Origin: Acidobacteriota bacterium
GTDB lineage: Bacteria > Acidobacteriota > Vicinamibacteria > Marinacidobacterales > SMYC01
DNA length: 8,532 nucleotides
Reading direction: 5' to 3'
Assembly (NCBI GenBank): GCA_030598165.1
Contig: JAUVQL010000030.1
Span: 1 to 8,532 of the forward strand
Position numbers and translations under genes: made by a program. Below the pieces are notes generated by a model that ran no database searches, was not told the origin of the DNA, and saw nothing but the letters and a program-made list of their open reading frames with translations. Position 1 is the first letter of the stretch; every line of letters starts with the position of its first letter. Below are positions 4,946 through 8,532 of the stretch, piece by piece.

Positions 4946-6859
4946 TTAATTTGCTACTTCCGTATATTCGGCATCGACGACATCCCCGTCCTGCGGTGGG
5001 GGTGAGTCACCTGTGGCGTGGCCGTTTGTCGGGCCGCTATGGCTGGCTTCCGCCGCCGATTGTTGATAAAGCACTTCGGCCAGTTTGTGAGAGGCTTGGG
5101 TGACGCGCTCCTCGGCCTGCTTCATACGTGCAATGTCCGCGTTTTCATCCGCGAGAACGCTCTTCGCTTCTGAAATTGCGCTCTCGAGCTCGCTCGTTGC
5201 TGCACTGTCAAGCTTGTCGCGATTTTCGTTGAGATTGCGCTCCGTGGAGAACATCAAGGTGTCCAGTCGATTGTGAGCTTCAATCTTTTCACGGTTCCGC
5301 CGATCTTCATCCTTGTGTTGTTCTGCCTCTTGAACCATGCGGTTGACTTCCTCTTGAGCTAGGCCGCTGGAGCTCGTGATGGTGATCGCCTGTTCCTTGC
5401 CCGTCGCCCGGTCCTTGGCTGAAACGTTGACGATGCCGTTGGCATCAATATCGAAGCTTACTTCGATTTGCGGCACACCACGGGGAGCAGAGGGTATTCC
5501 CAACAGATGAAACTTGCCCAAGGTGCGGCTATCACGAGCCATCTCACGCTCGCCTTGTAGTACGTGGACCTCGACGCTCGTCTGGTTGTCGGCAGCGGTC
5601 GAGAAGATCTCGCTCTTCCTGACGGGAATGGTCGTGTTGCGTTCGATGAGCTTGGTAGAAACTCCTCCCAACGTTTCGATACCGAGCGACAGTGGCGTCA
5701 CGTCCAAAAGCAAGACATCTTTGACGTCTCCAGTAAGAACACCCGCCTGGATGGCAGCACCGTAGGAGACTACTTCATCAGGATTGACACCTTTGTGAGG
5801 CTCCTTTCCGAAGAGATCTTGCACCAGTTGCTGAACCTTCGGAATTCGAGTCGTGCCGCCAACCAGCACGACCTGATCTACTTGGTTCGGCTCGAGTCCT
5901 GCGTCTTTCAGTGCCGTGCGGCAGGGTTCGAGACTGCGCTCCAGCAGGTCCGTAACCAGTTGCTCGATTTTCGATCGCGTGAGTTTCATCGACAAGTGTT
6001 GTGGCCCTGAGGCATCTGCGGTAATGAAGGGGAGATTGATCTCGGTCTCTTGAGCCGTTGAGAGCTCGATCTTGGCTTTTTCTGCGGCTTCTTTGAGACG
6101 CTGCAAAGCCATGTTGTCCTTGGACAAATCGATCCCTTGCTCGCGTCGGAACTCCTCGATGATCCATTCGATAACCCGCTGATCAAGGTTGTCACCACCG
6201 AGATGAGTATCTCCATTCGTAGCTTTGACTTCGATCACGCCTTCGCCAACTTCCAGGATGGAGATGTCGAACGTGCCTCCACCGAAGTCAAAGACGGCAA
6301 TGATCTCCTCATTCTTCTTGTCCAGCCCGTAAGCTAAAGCGGCTGCGGTAGGCTCGTTGATGATCCTGAGGACGTTGAGTCCGGCGATCGTGCCGGCATC
6401 TTTCGTCGCTTGCCGCTGGCTATCATTGAAATGAGCTGGAACGGTGATCACGGCATCTGTAATTTTTTCTCCCAGATAATCCTCCGCCGATTGTTTCAGC
6501 TTCTGGAGGACCATGGCTGATACTTCGGGTGGTGAGTACTTTTTTCCGCGAATCTCGATTTGTACATCTGCCTTGGGTCCTTTGACGACTGAGTAGGGGA
6601 CCATCTGTATCTCCTCCGCCACCTCGTCGTAGCGTCGACCCATGAAGCGTTTGATGGAGTAGACGGTCGCCTCCGGATTGGTGACGGCCTGGCGGCGAGC
6701 CACTTGGCCTACAAGTCGATCCCCGTCACTCCCAAAGCCGACGACACTCGGTGTGATTCGGCCCCCCTCGGAATTGACGATGACCTTCGGTTGCCCCGCT
6801 TCCATAATTGAGACCACGGAGTTCGTGGTTCCCAAGTCGATTCCTATTGTTTTGCTCAT
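4946..6859 (-). CDS. dnaK: Molecular chaperone DnaK (Hsp70)
   Basis: This ATP-driven chaperone binds exposed hydrophobic segments of unfolded proteins in the cytoplasm, assisted by DnaJ and GrpE. The 637 residues equal the family norm (E. coli 638). Seen in order: 'GIDLGTTNS' (6-14), Lys70 in 'SIKRFMG', the Gram-negative-type insert (about 75-100), '[14 protein letters not shown]' (189-202) with catalytic Thr196, '[17 protein letters not shown]' (330-346), the interdomain linker '[15 protein letters not shown]' (381-395), the substrate-binding domain, a helical lid, and the tail '[13 protein letters not shown]'. The usual 'GGDDFD/GGEDFD' motif reads 'GGDNLD' (221-226). The ATG at 6859 is preceded by GGAGG at five bases; an in-frame TTG at 6871 would place the start on that ribosome site. 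The gene is divergent from clpB. A hairpin follows within 5 bp of the stop, so it appears monocistronic, with no grpE or dnaJ. Confidence 0.98.
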   Translation of the reverse strand: MSKTIGIDLGTTNSVVSIMEAGQPKVIVNSEGGRITPSVVGFGSDGDRLVGQVARRQAVTNPEATVYSIKRFMGRRYDEVAEEIQMVPYSVVKGPKADVQIEIRGKKYSPPEVSAMVLQKLKQSAEDYLGEKITDAVITVPAHFNDSQRQATKDAGTIAGLNVLRIINEPTAAALAYGLDKKNEEIIAVFDFGGGTFDISILEVGEGVIEVKATNGDTHLGGDNLDQRVIEWIIEEFRREQGIDLSKDNMALQRLKEAAEKAKIELSTAQETEINLPFITADASGPQHLSMKLTRSKIEQLVTDLLERSLEPCRTALKDAGLEPNQVDQVVLVGGTTRIPKVQQLVQDLFGKEPHKGVNPDEVVSYGAAIQAGVLTGDVKDVLLLDVTPLSLGIETLGGVSTKLIERNTTIPVRKSEIFSTAADNQTSVEVHVLQGEREMARDSRTLGKFHLLGIPSAPRGVPQIEVSFDIDANGIVNVSAKDRATGKEQAITITSSSGLAQEEVNRMVQEAEQHKDEDRRNREKIEAHNRLDTLMFSTERNLNENRDKLDSAATSELESAISEAKSVLADENADIARMKQAEERVTQASHKLAEVLYQQSAAEASHSGPTNGHATGDSPPPQDGDVVDAEYTEVAN

Positions 6860-6977
6860 CTTTTCCTCCAATTTATGGGGTCAGGCATGAATAGGTGAAA
6901 CCTTTGTGGAAATCTTTGAGCTTCAACTTTTGACGCCTTCCCCTTTCATGATCTGCGCTATATCCCATGCAGTACTA

Positions 6978-7006
6978 AATATAATATCTTATTCTTCCAA
7001 TGTCAA
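6978..7006 (-). promoter_or_regulatory. Consensus sigma-70 promoter for dnaK
   Basis: On the minus strand, TTGACA (7006-7001) is separated by 17 nt from TATATT (6983-6978). Transcription would start near 6971, leaving a leader of about 110 nt before the ATG at 6859. The leader contains a small palindrome, TTGAGCTTCAA (6916-6926). The -35 box is one arm of the inverted repeat at 6999-7019, so a protein bound there would block it. Neither a sigma-32 promoter nor a CIRCE element is seen. Confidence 0.75.
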
Positions 7007-7019
7007 GTTAATTGACATT
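6999..7019. promoter_or_regulatory. Inverted repeat joining the dnaK and clpB -35 boxes (putative operator)
   Basis: AATGTCAA (6999-7006) and TTGACATT (7012-7019) form perfect 8-bp arms around the spacer GTTAA. Each arm contains the -35 hexamer of one divergent promoter, so the symmetry goes beyond what two -35 boxes need (AATG/CATT flanks). The arms share the TTGA core of the HspR site HAIR (CTTGAGT-N7-ACTCAAG), but the orientation and spacing differ, so this is not a HAIR match. It is also not CIRCE. A half-site TTGTCAAT (7039-7046) lies just after the clpB -10 box. Repressor binding is inferred. Confidence 0.55.
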
Positions 7020-7040
7020 ATTGTTATCATATATTATATT
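7012..7040 (+). promoter_or_regulatory. Consensus sigma-70 promoter for clpB
   Basis: TTGACA (7012-7017) and TATATT (7035-7040) are separated by 17 nt, identical in both hexamers and in spacing to the dnaK promoter on the other strand. Transcription would start near 7047. The leader of about 28 nt contains GGAGGG (7062-7067), seven bases before the clpB ATG. The surrounding 80 bp are much richer in A and T than the genes on either side. Confidence 0.8.
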
Positions 7041-7074
7041 GTCAATAGCTCATACTTGTTTGGAGGGTTTGCCT

Positions 7075-8532
7075 ATGGATATCAATCGTTTGACCGAAAA
7101 ATCCCAACAGGCGGTGGCCCAAGCTCAGTCCTTGGCCACTCGGCTCGGGCACCAACAAATCGACATTGAGCACCTTCTCGCGGCACTGCTGCAGCAAGAG
7201 GGTGGATTGGTCAGCAAGGTACTTTCCCGGATGGAAGTGCCGGTTCCTGAACTGAGCCGACGCTTGGAGAGTTATCTCGACAAGCTCCCGTCCGTTCAAG
7301 GACCTGGAGCGGGTTCACCCTATTTGTCGCCGAGGCTTCACCAAATTCTCGAGAACGCCGTCCAAGAAGCCGAAAAGCTCAAGGACGACTACGTTAGTGT
7401 GGAGCATATCCTCCTAGCTATGATCGGCGCAGGGGAAGAGGCCGGTCGAGCTCTGAAGGAATACGGCGTCTCGCGGCAGAAGCTGCTTGAAATCCTAAAG
7501 GATGTTCGTGGAAGTCAACGAGTCACGTCTCAGACCCCGGAGTCCACCTACGAACCTCTGGAGCAGTATGGCCGCGACCTGACCCAGCTCGCCGCCCAAA
7601 ACAAACTCGATCCGGTCATCGGGCGCGACGACGAGATTCGCCGGATTATCCAGATTTTGTCGAGGCGCACCAAGAACAACCCCGTGTTGATTGGGGAGCC
7701 GGGTGTGGGGAAAACCGCCGTTGCAGAGGGGCTCGCTGCGCGTATCGTGCGAGGCGACGTTCCTGAGGGGTTGAAGAATCGGCGCGTTGTCGCGCTGGAT
7801 ATGGGGGCGTTGATTGCGGGTGCCAAGTACCGAGGAGAGTTCGAAGAGCGACTGAAGGCGGTCTTGAAGGCGGTTCAGGAATCCGAAGGCCAAATCATCC
7901 TCTTTATTGATGAGCTACACAATGTCGTGGGGGCCGGACGCTCAGAAGGGGCTCCTATGGATGCGGGTAACTTGCTCAAGCCGATGTTAGCCCGCGGTGA
8001 GCTTCATTGTATCGGTGCCACGACACTCGATGAGTACCGAAAGCACATCGAAAAGGACGCGGCTCTCGAGCGCAGATTCCAAACGGTACTGGTTGACGAG
8101 CCCACCGTGGAGGACACGATCTCGATTTTGCGGGGACTCAAGGAAAGATACGAACTGCACCATGGTGTCCGCATCAAAGATACGGCTATTGTTGCGGCAG
8201 CCACGCTTTCCCATCGTTACATCTCCGATCGGTACCTGCCAGATAAGGCCATTGACCTGGTCGACGAAGCGGCGGCGCGGCTCAGAACCGAGATCGATAG
8301 CGTTCCCACGGAGCTCGATGAAGTGCAACGACGGATCATGCAGCTCGAGATCGAAAAACAAGCACTCAAAAAGGAGAAGGACAAAGCGTCCAAGGAGCGT
8401 TTGGCCGGAATCAAGAAGGCGCTTGCTGAGCTCCAGCCTCAAGCGGATTCGCTGAGTATGCAGTGGCAGAAGGACAAGGAAGCCATAGCAGGTATTCGAA
8501 ATCTCAGAAAGCAGATCGAGGATACCAAGGTC
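7075..8532 (+). CDS. clpB: Protein disaggregase ClpB (Hsp100), N-terminal part
   Basis: ClpB is a hexameric AAA+ machine that threads aggregated proteins through its pore and hands them to DnaK. The frame is open to the window edge, giving 486 of an expected 850-880 residues. Seen: the Clp N domain (about 1-145, a pair of repeats with '[12 protein letters not shown]' and '[12 protein letters not shown]'), the '[18 protein letters not shown]' entry to the first AAA+ domain, Walker A 'GEPGVGKT' (207-214), pore loop '[12 protein letters not shown]' (249-260), Walker B 'IILFIDE' (274-280), sensor 1 'GATT' (314-317), arginine fingers Arg333/Arg334 in 'ALERRF', '[15 protein letters not shown]' (387-401) and the first part of the coiled-coil middle domain (from about 410). 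The middle domain separates it from ClpA and ClpC. The ATG at 7075 has GGAGGG seven bases upstream. It is divergent from its partner dnaK and probably co-regulated with it. Confidence 0.97.
   Translation, partial: MDINRLTEKSQQAVAQAQSLATRLGHQQIDIEHLLAALLQQEGGLVSKVLSRMEVPVPELSRRLESYLDKLPSVQGPGAGSPYLSPRLHQILENAVQEAEKLKDDYVSVEHILLAMIGAGEEAGRALKEYGVSRQKLLEILKDVRGSQRVTSQTPESTYEPLEQYGRDLTQLAAQNKLDPVIGRDDEIRRIIQILSRRTKNNPVLIGEPGVGKTAVAEGLAARIVRGDVPEGLKNRRVVALDMGALIAGAKYRGEFEERLKAVLKAVQESEGQIILFIDELHNVVGAGRSEGAPMDAGNLLKPMLARGELHCIGATTLDEYRKHIEKDAALERRFQTVLVDEPTVEDTISILRGLKERYELHHGVRIKDTAIVAAATLSHRYISDRYLPDKAIDLVDEAAARLRTEIDSVPTELDEVQRRIMQLEIEKQALKKEKDKASKERLAGIKKALAELQPQADSLSMQWQKDKEAIAGIRNLRKQIEDTKV

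Noticed and set aside
6860..6871. In-frame TTG start adding four residues to DnaK
   Set aside because: The TTG codon overlaps the Shine-Dalgarno GGAGG that serves the ATG at 6859; [14 protein letters not shown] is the normal DnaK N-terminus.
6875..6880. CCCCAT on the minus strand, resembling a sigma-32 -10 box before dnaK
   Set aside because: No CTTGAA-like -35 lies 13-17 nt upstream, and the start point would fall on the ribosome site.
6872..7074. CIRCE (HrcA) operator
   Set aside because: No TTAGCACTC-N9-GAGTGCTAA or close relative is present in the dnaK-clpB gap.
7495..8442. Open minus-strand frames of 130-150 codons
   Set aside because: They are shadows of clpB, which is unmistakable on the + strand; no family match or start signal.

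Overview
The window is 8.5 kb of bacterial chromosome with moderate GC content, dense genes and short gaps. The best taxonomic clue is DnaK. Between its 'SIKRFMG' block and '[13 protein letters not shown]' block it carries the roughly 23-residue insert typical of Gram-negative DnaKs and absent from Firmicutes and Actinobacteria. QueG and a textbook sigma-54 promoter also fit a Gram-negative or Gram-negative-like lineage (Deltaproteobacteria, Acidobacteria, Nitrospirota or NC10 grade). I cannot place it more precisely from sequence alone. No transposase, integrase, tRNA, rRNA or CRISPR array is visible.

Left part (1-1921). A possible C-terminal scrap of a + strand gene ends at 94. queG (epoxyqueuosine reductase) follows on the minus strand, starting from a non-ATG codon. 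Divergent from queG is a 75-aa helical protein of unknown function. Its 3' end overlaps by 41 nt the 3' end of an opposing 74-aa unknown gene. That second small gene has a near-perfect sigma-54 (-24/-12) promoter and a Shine-Dalgarno sequence a few bases after the predicted transcription start. The gap between it and the next gene holds two inverted repeats that could be activator sites.

Middle part (1922-4945). A Nudix hydrolase (ADP-ribose pyrophosphatase type) is followed by a consensus sigma-70 promoter. That promoter drives an unrecognised, largely alpha-helical protein of about 366 aa with a basic, Ser-rich N-terminal tail. Next comes kbl (glycine C-acetyltransferase), with no tdh beside it. 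kbl is bracketed by two arrays of related octamer repeats. The upstream array is a direct tandem. The downstream array is an 84-nt inverted structure, followed directly by a perfect 14-bp hairpin that separates kbl from the convergent dnaK.

Right part (4946-8532). dnaK (minus) and clpB (plus, cut by the window edge) are divergent. Their promoters are mirror images: each is TTGACA-N17-TATATT, and the two -35 boxes form the arms of one perfect inverted repeat with a 5-nt spacer. This places the Hsp70 chaperone and the Hsp100 disaggregase, which work together to rescue aggregated proteins, under one shared and probably repressible control element. No grpE, dnaJ, hrcA or hspR is in the window.

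The most interesting items are the mirrored dnaK/clpB control region, the sigma-54 promoter on an unknown small gene, the octamer arrays around kbl and the unknown helical protein. None amounts to an obvious new multi-gene system.
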